46,432 bases of DNA. Origin: Nemertoderma westbladi (Eukaryota; Xenacoelomorpha; Nemertodermatida; Nemertodermatidae). The first letter of the stretch is position 1. The number at the start of each line of letters is the position of its first letter. The translations under genes and the position numbers were made by a program. The stretch is taken from positions 1 through 46,432 of the forward strand of contig JAUCBJ010007814.1 of NCBI GenBank assembly GCA_032718475.1. Direction: 5' to 3'. The notes beneath the pieces were generated by a model, which saw nothing but the letters and a program-made list of their open reading frames with translations, did not search any database and was not told the DNA's origin. Below are positions 9,093 through 19,809 of the stretch, in pieces.

Positions 9093-11836
9093 GAGCAAGA
9101 ACAACGAGACCCTTGGATGAAAATAGGTCGTGTGACACAGAGATATGGAGGGGGCCGCTACCCCCGATGACATACCCAAGTCAAAGAAGATCAAGAAATA
9201 GGACGGACGAACCGCACCAGACAGGAGAAACTATACAGCATCCATCGAACCCATTGGAAGTGCAGGCGATGGGGATGGCCACGTTGATCGATGTGTTGAA
9301 AACGAGGATCGAGTTACCACCCGTGGAACCATTCAAATTCGATGGGAGTAGGCCGGAAGAATATCTACAGTTTCGGCGCATGTATAGTAACGAAATACTA
9401 ACAAAAAACTTGACGCAGGCGGAGTGCCTAAAGTATCTGCAAGTATACACGGGAGGCCCAGCATACGATATCGTGAGGCAATATCAAGGAATAGAGGGCG
9501 GCTTCACGACAGCGTGGCGGGCACTGGACAGGGAATACGGGCACCCGGCCAAGATCATCAGACAGACACTGAGAGGCATAACATCGGGTGGCCTACAGGA
9601 TAATCCCGTTAGCATTAAGACATTCGCTAATAAAGTCGAAAAGGCGCTAATCGTGCTGAAGACGCTAGACGCGCCATACGAGCTCAACGCGTCCAATAAC
9701 ATCACCACGATAGCACAGGCACTACCGAACTGGCTGCGCAACAAGTGGAGGAAGATCGCTTTCTCCACTCGAGACAAGAAGGGTGTGGAACCGGGTTTAG
9801 AAGAAATGTCAAGCTTCTTAAACTACGAGGCTGAACTAATAACTGACCCAGTCTATAGCGAAGATAGCCTGGGAAAGGGACCGAAGACGGATTACCATAG
9901 ACTGAAACCAGAGCACAATACATCAAACGCATTACCGAGGCTCAGGCAATCATTGCCATATGCAGCGACGCAGGGGACTGCAAGTCCACAGCTAGCCGAA
10001 GATAAGACAACACCATGGAACGGACAGGGGAACAATAACAACACGAATAAATATAACCCCAGTACGTCCAGTAGGCCGAATCCAAACAATAAGAATAGTA
10101 GGGACTTTGGTACAAACGCAGCTGCGATACGCAATGCACTGTATAAAGAGGGCTACGACCCAAAGAGCAAATGCCAGCTACACGCAAATGCGCTTCATCA
10201 AACCATGAACTGCAGGTACTGGCAGGCGCTACCTAGGCAAGATCAGATAGATTATACGTTGAGCAACAAAATCTGCTCGCGATGTGTAATGAGTGGACAT
10301 AGAGCAAGGGAGTGCAAGGAGAAGCCGGTAAAGTTTGGTCAGAGGAGAGGCCAGACGATGGCGACGAGCACAGTAGGGGCGAAGAAGAGAGGAACGGTGT
10401 TACTTGGAGTAGTACCCGTGCGAGTGATTGGGGAAGGCAATCGATCAGTAACAACACTAATGCTGGTTGATAGTGGAGCTGCCTTCACATTAGTCGAGGA
10501 ATGGGTGGCCGAAGAGATAGGATTGAGAACAAGGCCAAGCAGAATGGCGGTAACAACCATCTCTAGCAAAGATGAGATCCTGGAGATGAGAACAGGACGG
10601 TGCGCAATTGCAGCGGTGGCACCGGGATGCGACTATGGGGCAACCATCGACCCCATCCAAGTAATAGAGTCAATTAATATCAATGCCAGGCGGCCAACCA
10701 ACTTCGAGGTCGAGCAATATAAATTCCTGGACGACATTGACTTCTCAATCCCAGATGTGGACGTTAGGAAGGTATCCATCATAGTAGGAATGGACTGCCC
10801 AACGGCCCACGAAAGAATGCAAACGGTCTTAGGCGAAGACAAGCAGTGTGACCCGGTGGCGATATTAACACCATTCGGGTGGACGCTGAGTGGCCCAATC
10901 AAGAGCAAGATACCATTTAGGATGTCGGAGACATCAGGATGCATGTTCGCGGGAACAATGCAGGAAATGGGTGATGAGGGAGCAGAGGAGCAGCTTAAAA
11001 GACTGCTCAGACAAGATTTCGAGGGACTAAAAGAGACCGGGGTCGGGACCTCGGTAGAAGACAAGCAGGCTTTACAAAGCGTGGAGGAATCGATGACATG
11101 CAATGAGGGGCAGTATACTATAGGAATGGTATGGAAACTACCGAAGATACCGCTGCCCGATAATAGAGGGATGGTACTCACGAGACTCCGCAAGCTGAAA
11201 CAAACACTAAAACGGAGCCCCGAGAAGAATGAGTACATCCACAGAACGATTAAGAAGTACGTCGAGAAAGGATGGGCCGTGGAGTTACCAGTCGACGAGC
11301 CGAACACGGACAGGACATATTACCTGCCACTCCACGTGGCTTTAGACCCAAAGAAAGGTAAACTACGGATGGTAGTCGACGCATCGGCAAAGACCGACGG
11401 AAAATGCTTAAACGACTACCTGTTAGAAGGCCCGAACATATACAACTCGGGCATAGAGGTCCTACTTAGATTTAGGAATGGGAAACACGCCTTCACGTGC
11501 GACATAGAAGGCATGTTCAACCAAGTCCGTGTAACGGAGGAAGATAGCGACAGTCAGCACTTCTTATGGTATAACGGCGAGGAAGAACCGTCGATAATAC
11601 CGGCATATAAGATGGTAGTACAAAACATGGGGGCCAAGTCGTCTTCATTTACGACGACTATGGCAGTGAGAGATACAGTGAAGGGGAAGGAAGATAGATA
11701 CAGCACTAGGGCCGTCGATATGATTCGACGCGGCTTCTACGTAGACGACGGAATGGAGTCTGGAAACACGGTTAAGGAGATACTGGACACAGGGCGCGAG
11801 GTTCGCGACATCCTAAAGGATCCGGCTTTAACCTGA
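8978..11836 (+). CDS. BEL gag core, aspartic protease and N-terminal RT
   Basis: Takes over the reading frame after the G run at 9029-9045. Residues ~105-305 hold the gag core of the DUF1759 type (PFKFDGSRPEEYLQFRRMYS; the tract around TAWRALDREYGHP). A CCHC zinc knuckle (CSRCVMSGHRAREC, C-x2-C-x4-H-x4-C) lies at residues ~433-446. The protease motif LVDSGAAFTLV has its catalytic Asp near residue 498. RT follows: KLRMVVDASAK, motif A (FTCDIEGMFNQV, Asp ~842) and motif C YVDD at ~921-924. The ORF ends early at 11834-11836 because of a one-base shift near 11820; the next frame picks up at GFNLTKFQSS. The listed start is only where the frame opens (GTG). The biological start is the gag ATG at 5841. 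Confidence 0.9.
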   Translation: MYGPQHININPSTKHTGGGGGGGQGDIPPSQYQQYTPIGARTTRPLDENRSCDTEIWRGPLPPMTYPSQRRSRNRTDEPHQTGETIQHPSNPLEVQAMGMATLIDVLKTRIELPPVEPFKFDGSRPEEYLQFRRMYSNEILTKNLTQAECLKYLQVYTGGPAYDIVRQYQGIEGGFTTAWRALDREYGHPAKIIRQTLRGITSGGLQDNPVSIKTFANKVEKALIVLKTLDAPYELNASNNITTIAQALPNWLRNKWRKIAFSTRDKKGVEPGLEEMSSFLNYEAELITDPVYSEDSLGKGPKTDYHRLKPEHNTSNALPRLRQSLPYAATQGTASPQLAEDKTTPWNGQGNNNNTNKYNPSTSSRPNPNNKNSRDFGTNAAAIRNALYKEGYDPKSKCQLHANALHQTMNCRYWQALPRQDQIDYTLSNKICSRCVMSGHRARECKEKPVKFGQRRGQTMATSTVGAKKRGTVLLGVVPVRVIGEGNRSVTTLMLVDSGAAFTLVEEWVAEEIGLRTRPSRMAVTTISSKDEILEMRTGRCAIAAVAPGCDYGATIDPIQVIESININARRPTNFEVEQYKFLDDIDFSIPDVDVRKVSIIVGMDCPTAHERMQTVLGEDKQCDPVAILTPFGWTLSGPIKSKIPFRMSETSGCMFAGTMQEMGDEGAEEQLKRLLRQDFEGLKETGVGTSVEDKQALQSVEESMTCNEGQYTIGMVWKLPKIPLPDNRGMVLTRLRKLKQTLKRSPEKNEYIHRTIKKYVEKGWAVELPVDEPNTDRTYYLPLHVALDPKKGKLRMVVDASAKTDGKCLNDYLLEGPNIYNSGIEVLLRFRNGKHAFTCDIEGMFNQVRVTEEDSDSQHFLWYNGEEEPSIIPAYKMVVQNMGAKSSSFTTTMAVRDTVKGKEDRYSTRAVDMIRRGFYVDDGMESGNTVKEILDTGREVRDILKDPALT

Positions 11837-12273
11837 CCAAATTCCAATCCAGTTCGGAAGAATTTATCAAGGCGATAGAGGACAAGAGACCAGAATCGAC
11901 CATGGATAATCCCACGACAGCCAAAGGGCAGGACATGGCGATTAAAAGAACAGAATCTCAACAGAAGGCATTGGGAATCGTATGGAACAGAGAGACAGAT
12001 GAACTGAAGTATCAGCTGAGCCAGGAGGGCGCAGACATCCACACGAAGAGGGGCTATGTATCGTATATAGCAAGGATATACGATCCCCTAGGCCTAGCAT
12101 CCCCATTATTAGTTACGGGGAAACAGATACTCAAGAGAGTATACAAATTGAAGGATGAGTGGGACGTAGAGGTATCAGAGGAAATCAAGAAACAGTGGAG
12201 TAAGTGGCAGGAGACTTGGAGAAGATGGGAACATACAACATGCCACGAGTGTATTTCCCAGATGGGAACATGA
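11824..12273 (+). pseudogene. BEL RT C-terminal and connection region, frameshifted
   Basis: Continuation of pol in the next frame: GFNLTKFQSSSEEF, then ESQQKALGIVWNRETDEL, and YDPLGLASPLLVTGK, a phrase typical of the BEL/Pao RT-RNase H junction. A second single-base shift near 12228 moves the coherent reading to another frame (YNMPRVYFPDGN). Confidence 0.85.
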
Positions 12274-14372
12274 CGAATCTGGACCTACACATGTTCTCCG
12301 ATGCGTCGTTGGAGGCGTACGGAGCGGCACTCTACTTAGTATAATGAGGGGGGGCTCATAAACCCAGACTAGCCTTTAGCAAAGCAAAGTCAATGCCGCC
12401 AGATTCAGCATCAGTTCCCAAGTTAGAATTGACAGCTGCGAGACTAGGAGTAAGAGCCACAGCCTACCTAGTGGACACTATTCCCAACATAGTAGAAACG
12501 CACTACTGGACGGACTCCATGGTAGTGCTTGGTTGGCTACATAACGAAAGGACGAGATACCCAATATTCGTCGCAAACAGAGTGGACGAAATAAGGGCGA
12601 CCACAGAACTGGAAAGGTGGCACTACTGCCCAACGGACAAGAACCCAGCAGATTTGTTGTCGAGGGGCGTGGTACGCCACACTTTCTTGAAGAAGGAAGT
12701 ATTGTGGCAACATGGGCCACAATTTCTGAGCGACAAGGAGGCCTGGCCGCCGATGAGAAAGGTGGACCCGGGCTCAGAAGTAGTGTCAGAGGGAGAAGAG
12801 GGAGATTCAGAGGGAGAAGAGATATACTCCCAGATGGTGAGGGAGATTAGGGATGTGCAACCAAAACAAGAACTATGCGATAAACCGACGGATAAACTCC
12901 TTAGCTACAGTTCTAGTTGGTACAAGACCAAGAAATTAGTGGCGTACTGGAGAGCCTTCGGGAATTTCCTCGCGGGAGTTGGCAAAAACAAGATCAAGAC
13001 ATCCATATATCTGGAAGGAGCGGCTAAGGCAATCATCCGCTATGAACAACGGAAGAACTATGGCGACGAGGTAGAACGCGTCGGTAACCAACAGCACCTC
13101 CGACGGGACAGCAAGCTGATCACGCTGTCGCCACAACTTAATGACGACGGGATTCTAGTAATGAACTCTAGGGTGGGATACAACAACAGCATAATCGTAC
13201 CACCATAACCCATCATCATTCCAACAGGATCGCCAATAGTTCACCAGATTATCTGGGACTCCCACAAGTCGATATTGCACGGGGGCACCAACCGAACCCT
13301 CACCGAGATAAGGAGGACCTTTTGGGTCAAACAGTTGAGGAAGAAGGTAAAAGCGGTGGTGGGGCAGTGCCAGACCTGCCAACGAGCGAAGAAGGAGCGA
13401 GCCATACAAGAGATGGCGCCACTACCAGCGAGTAGGGTAAGACAGCACGACCCGCCATTTACGCATTGCGGTGTGGACATGTTTGGGCCGATAAAGATCA
13501 AGGTGATGCGGCACACGGAGAAACGCTACGGTATCATCTTCGTATGTAACAACACGCGGGCGGTAGGGATAGAACTCACCCAAGATGCAACCGCATCAGC
13601 ATTCATTAATGCCTTAGAAAGGTTCAGGGACCACAAAGGTGGGACGATCGCAGTGATATACAGCGACAACGGGACCAACTTTGTGGGCGCAGAGAATGAG
13701 ATGGCAGAGGCCTTGGACATCCTGGAAGGAGAGGAAGTCAGGGCAGCCATGAGACGACGACAAGTAAAGTGGGAGAGAAGGACACCGTATGCACCACATA
13801 CGCTAGGGTGCGTCGAGAGACTGGTGGGCAGTTCAAAGCGTCTAATGATGAAGCTAATGAACACCCACATGGTCACTGAGGACGTCTTGCGGACAGTGCT
13901 TGCGAAGTGCGAGGGGATCATTAACAGCAGACCGCTATACCCGGAGAATGATGACCCTGAGTCATTAGACGTGCTGACGCCTAGCCATTTCCTGATGGAA
14001 AGGCCAGCGACCATCGATATGCGGGGTGTAGACCCAGATGACATACACTCCCGCCAAAGTTGGAAAGTCGCTAAAGCAATAAGCGCAGAGTATTGGAGGA
14101 GGTGGGTAGAGGAATACCTACCCACACTCCATAAAAGGAGTAAGTGGAGGAAGCCAAATAGGGAGTTAAGAGAGGGAGATCTCGTAATCGTTACGGATGA
14201 TACTATCATCAACAACCAGTGGCGGTTGGCAAGAGTTGTAGGCACTTACTCCGACGAGGACGGAAGAGTCCGATCGGTAGAAGTGCGGATAGGTGGTAAG
14301 ATAGGTGCGAAGGACAGAAAAACCTACAGGAGAGCAGTAGAAAAATGCTGTCTGTTAGAAGGGGCACCTTAG
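12228..14372 (+). pseudogene. BEL RNase H and integrase, with in-frame stops
   Basis: One frame from 12228 to the stop at 14372. It is interrupted by TAA-TGA at 12342-12347 (next to a 7-G run) and by TAA at 13206-13208. RNase H residues are visible: Asp in MFSDASLEAYG, Glu in PKLELTAARLG, Asp in YWTDSMVVLGW, and NPADLLSRG. Integrase follows with a zinc-binding region (HGGTNRT...CQTCQ) and the catalytic triad in VDMFGP, IYSDNGTNF and CVERLVGSSK. The last two acidic residues are about 50 apart, as in BEL/Pao. The C-terminus (SHFLMERP, RGVDPDD, REGDLVIVTDD) matches the BEL integrase C-terminal domain. Confidence 0.9.
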
Positions 14373-14480
14373 TGGAGTTGGTAATGAGTTTAGTCGTCCA
14401 AGCTTTGGACTGAGGGGGGTGGGATTGAGGGCGAGACGCCCTTCCCACACATAAAAATAGAAAATAAAAATAAAATAATA

Positions 14481-15040
14481 GTACATAGTAGGTACGCAGT
14501 TAGTAGGCAGAAGTTAGTCAGTAAGAAGGTACGTAGTACCTAGAGTTAGTTAGTCAGTAAGAAGGTACGTAGTACCTAGAGTTAGTCAGTTAGTTAGGAG
14601 GTACGTAGTACCTAGAGTTAGTTAGTTAGGAGGTACGTAGTACCGCTAGTTAAGTAGAGAGTTAGAGGGCACGTAGTACCATCAGTTAGAGAAGAGTTAG
14701 AGGGTACGTAGTACCGTTAGTTAGAGAGTTAGAGGGTATGTAGTACCGTTAGTTAGAAGAGAGTTAGAGGGTACGTAGTACCGTTAGTTAGAGAAGAGTT
14801 AGAGGGTACGTAGTACCGTTAGTTAGAGAAGAGTTAGAGGGTACGTAGTACCGTTAGTTAGAGAAGAGTTAGAGGGTACGTAGTACCGTTAGTTAGAGAG
14901 TTAGAGGGTACGTAGTACCGTTAGGTAGAGAGTTAGAGGGTATGTAGTACCGTTAGTTAGAGAGTTAGAGGGTACGTAGTACCGTTAGTTAGAGAGTTAG
15001 AGGGTACGTAGTACCGTTAGTTAGAGAGAGAGTAAGAGGT
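14481..15040. repeat. Internal tandem repeat of the BEL element
   Basis: About 16 imperfect units of 28-35 bp between pol and the 3' ORF, each containing GGTACGTAGTACC (a near-palindrome) and GTTAGTTAGAGA. Unit length changes along the array. Positions 14373-14480 and 15041-15380 show nothing I can identify. Confidence 0.9.
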
Positions 15041-15380
15041 AGAAGGGTATGTAGGATATAGATATTAGTTAGCAGTTAGTAGTGAGAGGGGGGCATATGA
15101 GTACAGTTGGATAGATCGTGTAGGCCGCGCGACATATACTGCTGTACTGCACAGGCCCACAGAGTAGGCCAGAATGTGGATTAGGAGATAGAATAATCCA
15201 TAAGCAGTAGCAAGCAATAGGACAGTAGGATTAAAATCAAAATAAAATTAGAATACGAATAGGGCTAAAAGGGGAACAAATTATGGTAACAGTAGTAAGA
15301 ATAGGCAATAACTCAGAAATTCAGAAAGAGATAGGCCATCGAACTGAACTTAAACCACCTAAACCCATCACTCATCACGT

Positions 15381-16350
15381 TTGCGCCTTGGCAAGGCACC
15401 ACCTACGGGTGAGCGATCGGGCAGAGTTCGAGATGGCAGGCAAACTAGATGGGAGAAGATAGAAGCAGAGGAGAGGGAAGAGGAGGCCAGGACACAGAGT
15501 TACGGCTTCGAGGAACAGGCAGGCCTAGACGAACTTCATTGGACTTCATCAGGGAGTTCGGGGGAGTCTCTAGGGCGAGAACTGGGATGGACGGTGGGAT
15601 CACCGAAACAGTCGACGTCAGGGTTGCAAACGATGCCCATACCAGCGGGCGCCGAGGGCGACCAACCGCCAAGGAAGTTAAGGGAGCTAGAGGGATGGAG
15701 AGCTACGGGCGGGAGCCAAGGCGGGAAGGGACATAGTGGATCCATCGGGATACCGGGATTGGAGACACTACCAGAAGAGGAGGACGACGACGACGAGTTC
15801 GGAGAGATGCCGCCCATCGAGAGGATAGGCCACTCGGACACGGACTGGGTTGGCGGGAGGGTGGTGACGGCCAGTGGGGCGAGGGCCTTCTGGGATAGAT
15901 CCGGCAAGCGGACCTGGGTGCACGAGGAGCCGGCGATGGATTTCGCGGGGAGCACTATCAGGTTGGGCGAGCAACCGGGACGGCACCACGGATAGTATTC
16001 GGGGAGACGATGCCCGAGAGGGGCGGAGAGATCGACGTAGACAGGGACACCAACGTGGAGAAGTTCGCCTACCAGCGACTCCACGGACCGCGGAGATCGC
16101 TTGGGACGCAATGAAGATGATCCTATGGGACGCCACCAGGGGGAGACAACAGGGCCACTCTGAGGGGCCACCGGCGAAGCGATATCGGGCACTAATAACA
16201 CCAGCGCCCAAGGAGCCAACAACCGGAATCAGCAGGGAGGTGGCGGCGAAGGTCCGAAAGCAGAAAGCGGATCCCAGAGGAGCGGTGGTAACCAAGAAAC
16301 GACCCAGGGAAGAGGACGCCAGGGGGAACTATCCCCAGAGGAACAGATAG
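15381..16350 (+). pseudogene. Extra 3' ORF of the BEL element, unknown function, frameshifted
   Basis: An additional coding region between integrase and the 3' LTR. The first frame (15381 to about 15975) is hydrophilic and acidic (PEEEDDDDEFGEMPPIERIG). The coherent reading then seems to move to a second frame (about 15980-16110; IVFGETMPERGGEIDVDRDT) and to a third (about 16095-16350; EIAWDAMKMILWDATRGR, ending in a K/R-rich tail). The first frame has no ATG at its opening (it opens with TTG), so the start is unknown. No signal peptide or membrane segment is visible, so it does not look like an envelope gene. No homologue is recognised. Confidence 0.5.
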
Positions 16351-17070
16351 GTTCCCAGAGCCGAGGGAGAGAAACTGAGACTTGGACGTGGTACGCCTGG
16401 AAGGCGCCGCGTGGGACGTACGAACTATTAAGTACAAATCTAATTAATGCAAATAATCATATAAGTGCAATTCGTATGTACGTACGTAGTAATTAGTAAT
16501 CTACAAATATATACGTTCGGAGTAAGTACTATAGTCATACAACCTTTCTCAATTAGCTACTGGGACTGGGGGGATAACTGACTATGGCACTATGGACGAG
16601 ACACCAGACAATTTCACACTTCTTGAGTGCGACGGCACAAGAGGGGGGGGGGGGGGGGGGGGGAGATTCGTCAGAAGGGATGAGGCAATCGAAGTGGGGT
16701 TGAGGAACGGAGCAATAGTGCGAAGTGCTGAGAGAGTGCGGACGCAATTCTAATGTGGGGGGGGGGGGGGGGGGAGAATAAGAGGCTGAGTGAGGGATGA
16801 GGAGGTCCGAGGGTATGAGAGAGTTAGGGTGAGAGTGGAGAAGAGATAGGGCGAAAGTGTTGGGGAAACAAAAGTCGCGTGAGAGGTGAGCGCGATCGGC
16901 CCGACATGAGACGCCAGGCATACAGGGTAGCGTTATCATACCCATAGGGAGCGGCCTGGAAAGCCGGCTCCGAGAGAAAAGAATTCCACCCCACACCCGA
17001 TACTAGATCGGGATCCAGCGGGATTGTAGCGCACTTAAGGTGGATGCTATCTTCTCACCGGGAAGATAGC
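16351..17070. other. BEL 3' untranslated region with two G runs
   Basis: No coding region supported. Runs of 21 G (16643-16663) and 18 G (16757-16774) lie 93 bp apart on the sense strand. A short inverted repeat, GATGCTATCTTC/GAAGATAGCAT, lies near 17043-17072, just before the polypurine tract, and could form a hairpin. Confidence 0.7.
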
Positions 17071-17082
17071 ATGGGGGGGGAG
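17071..17082 (+). promoter_or_regulatory. Polypurine tract
   Basis: Eight G followed by AG directly abut the 3' LTR (TGTTAGC starts at 17083). This is the expected place and composition for the plus-strand primer of an LTR retroelement. Confidence 0.75.
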
Positions 17083-17629
17083 TGTTAGCTTATTCAATTC
17101 CGCTAACACCCCATAAAGTTAAGCCGATAAGCAATATTGGGGGCCACGAGATTGGGTAATCAACCAACTCGTGCCACCCCAATAAAATGGGAAGGACAAA
17201 CACAATGAGGGTCAGGGGCCAAACCCCTAACCCAGAGAGAACAGGTGGAGTGAACGGAAACACTCCAAAGGGCGCCAACAAGGGTATCAACCAATCAGAG
17301 GGGGGAAAGGCATCGATTAGGTAGAGTAACAAGGCCAACCGTGCAATATAGCCACTTGGCAGTAATCATTTCAGTTCAGTTATCTCAGTATCATATTGGT
17401 GCTAGTTAGGTTAGTTAGTTTAGCTAGGGAAGGACCGGGACTTTAATTACCGTATCCCGCCTTCTGTATACGACAACATTATTCATATACCTATATCTAT
17501 ATACCCTATATCTATATCAGTTATTATATACGACGAACGACACGAACTCCTTTCACCTTTCATACACACGGCGGGGACGCGTGAACTAAACAACCGGATA
17601 AACCGGGATCCTTCCTGGATCCCGTCACA
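17083..17629 (+). repeat. BEL 3' LTR
   Basis: 547 bp, the same length as the 5' LTR, with two substitutions seen by eye. Followed immediately by AGGTA (17630-17634), the right half of the target duplication. Confidence 0.97.
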
Positions 17630-17830
17630 AGGTAAAAAAAAATATTGGTGTGAAAAGTAAATATTGATAAGAAATTTTTATATTTCTCAACAAAAAAATA
17701 TAATGTCATTTTTTTCACATGACTGCTGTGGATAGATAGATTTATTTATACATTATGTAAAAACAATAACAAATACACCAAACAATGTACCGGTATAAAG
17801 GTATTGTCCAACATAACATATAGGATTACC

Positions 17831-19364
17831 CAGTGCCGGATTAACCTTAAGGCATATAAGGCACGTGCCTTAGGGCCAGACGAAAATACGGGCCATTTTT
17901 TCTCAGCGAGTCATTCCTGTGAAAAAATTATTTTTATCTGAAAAGTCCGGAAACAGAGCAAGAAAGTGCATCTTTCGACTACTTTCTATCACTAGATTTG
18001 TGGTAGAAATTGCAAAATTGTAGCTCAATCGACCGACAGCTGCTTGTGTTATTAGTTCAAGAACTGATGGCAGGGAAATAATAAAACATGGGCAGTAAAA
18101 CATTAAAGTGCTAATTATGAACAATAGAGAATTTAATTTTATTTATTTGTGGGGAGTTATTTGTAGTTATGTACTTAAATTTTCTAGAACAACCAAATAA
18201 TGACGTGGTGACATACTGGAAATACTGTAGATAGTAAATGTATGGCGTGGAGATATGGTAGTGCGAAATTAATTTTTTTCACCGGAAACGAGTTTTATAA
18301 ATATAGGCCCTAATAGATAAAAAAAATAAATTAGTTGTAGATAAAATATGTAGTTGTTGATAAACAAAACGTGTCAGAAATAACTTCTTGTCACTAATTT
18401 AATTTAACCGAAATTCAGATGTTCTGCCCTCGTGTATTGCATTTTGCATTCGATGGCATTTTAGGTGCAATTCCTGCAAAACCTAAAACTCTCGGACAGC
18501 ATAATTGAATTTTGGCAAATTAAAATTAGTGAGAAAAAGTGCTTATTTCCGAGATTGTTCTCTTATCGAAGAACATTACTTTCTCAGCAAGTCCAAATAT
18601 AGATTAGAAATATTTTATCTTTGCACTAAGCCCCACACTTTTGGTGTGTTATATTTCTCAGCAAGTCCAGTAAAGATAAGTACCCTGCGAAACCTACCCT
18701 ACAGCATATAAATAACAAATTCCCACGATACAATCAAAATTGCTAAATACAGTACCTACAGGGACCAGTCAGCTATAAGGGGGCTCACTATAACCCCTAC
18801 AGAAATGAAATTTATGAAAATTTACATAATTTTTTGCTGTTTGAAAGAAGGGCTTTCATAAAAGGTATATCGGTTTTCAACATTGAATTATTTTTTGACC
18901 TTAAAACTGCTCTTTTCAACAACATAATATATTGCTGATATTTTTGCCTCTCTGTATAAAACAACCTTTTTTTTGCTTGTCGATTTTGACTTTTTTCATC
19001 ACTAAATTCCCTACTACTTTTTAATTTTTTACTCAATTTCCATTAAACATATACCAAAATGTTTAGCATCTTTAGGGCTACAATCGTGAATATTGGTTTG
19101 TAAAACATGGCCATTTGGATCTTCTAGAACCGATTTTGTAACTGCTACACTTTGTCTATCACAAAATAGTACTTAGTACTTATTTGCACGCAGTCATCCA
19201 ACGAAAATACTATATATTCCCTTTGCAACATTTTCACAATTTCAGTTGTTTTTAGCAGCTGTTTCTTTTGAAAGGGTTGGCGGAAAAATAATATCAATTT
19301 TCGGGCCATTTTTGGAAATTACTAAAATGTGCCTTAGGGCCACCAGAGGCTTAATCCGGCACTA
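17831..19364. mobile_element. hAT-type DNA transposon, non-autonomous
   Basis: The left end CAGTGCCGGATTAA and the right end TTAATCCGGCACTA are inverted repeats (first/last base differ). A GGCAC...GTGCCTTAGGGCC region extends the similarity inwards at both ends. The insert is flanked by a perfect 8-bp duplication GGATTACC (17823-17830 and 19365-19372), the length expected for hAT. The interior is AT-rich and has only short ORFs, none of which I can identify as transposase. It sits in the 3' UTR of LINE A. Confidence 0.93.
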
Positions 19365-19597
19365 GGATTACCCCTAAAGCTTTGCAGCTTATTTCCAAGG
19401 GGGTCCTTTATGTTACTTGGTTACAAATACAATATTACACTACGCTAACCTAAAACCAATATAAAACGTAATTACACTATGTACATGTACAACTTTACCG
19501 AGAGCGTGACAATGCCCGACTCAACGATAAAGATGTAATGTACAGAACAATTTATTATAAAACGTAATTACAGTATAAATAGTAAATAATTAATAAA

Positions 19598-19804
19598 CTA
19601 ATAACTTACTGTAGGACTATTGTACCTATTTTTACATTGCACACGGAGGTGAGATTTAACTGCAGATTTAAAAGAATGTTGATTATTTAGGTTTTTAATT
19701 TCATTAGGCAGAGCGTTCCAATTTTTTATGCCGTTAAAAAAGAAAGTATCAGATTCGAAGGATTTACAATTCGGGAGGTAGAAGTTTGAAGCACTAGCTC
19801 TGGT
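19598..19804 (-). pseudogene. LINE A, C-terminal end of the RT ORF
   Basis: Minus strand, from the LINE B junction to a TAG at 19598-19600. The reading is STRASASNFYLPNCKSFESD, then FFFNGIKNWNALPNEIKNL, the standard C-terminal motif of CR1/Jockey-group ORF2 proteins. It continues the protein that is cut at 20832 (…RDTHSYS). Confidence 0.88.
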
Positions 19805-19809
19805 ACTGT

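Larger units (their letters stand above)
5226..17634 (+). mobile_element. BEL/Pao LTR retrotransposon, full length, with target duplication
   Basis: A 12.4-kb element with 547-bp LTRs (5231-5777 and 17083-17629), each beginning TGTTAGC and ending GTCACA, flanked by the 5-bp direct duplication AGGTA (5226-5230 and 17630-17634). The domain order gag, aspartic protease, RT with YVDD, RNase H, integrase places it in BEL/Pao. It is long for the group: gag is about 1,500 codons, and 2.7 kb lies between the integrase stop and the 3' LTR. All G homopolymers within it are on its sense strand (7509-7526, 8111-8123, 8160-8169, 9029-9045, 16643-16663, 16757-16774). The frame is interrupted at about nine points, so this copy as written cannot make a full polyprotein. 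No tRNA primer-binding site could be identified after the 5' LTR. Confidence 0.96.

Noticed and set aside
15381-16350. Envelope gene for the BEL element
   Set aside because: The 3' ORF has no signal peptide, cysteine pattern or transmembrane segment.
17903-19036. hAT transposase fragments
   Set aside because: Short minus-strand ORFs inside the hAT element show no zinc finger or dimerisation motif that I can identify.
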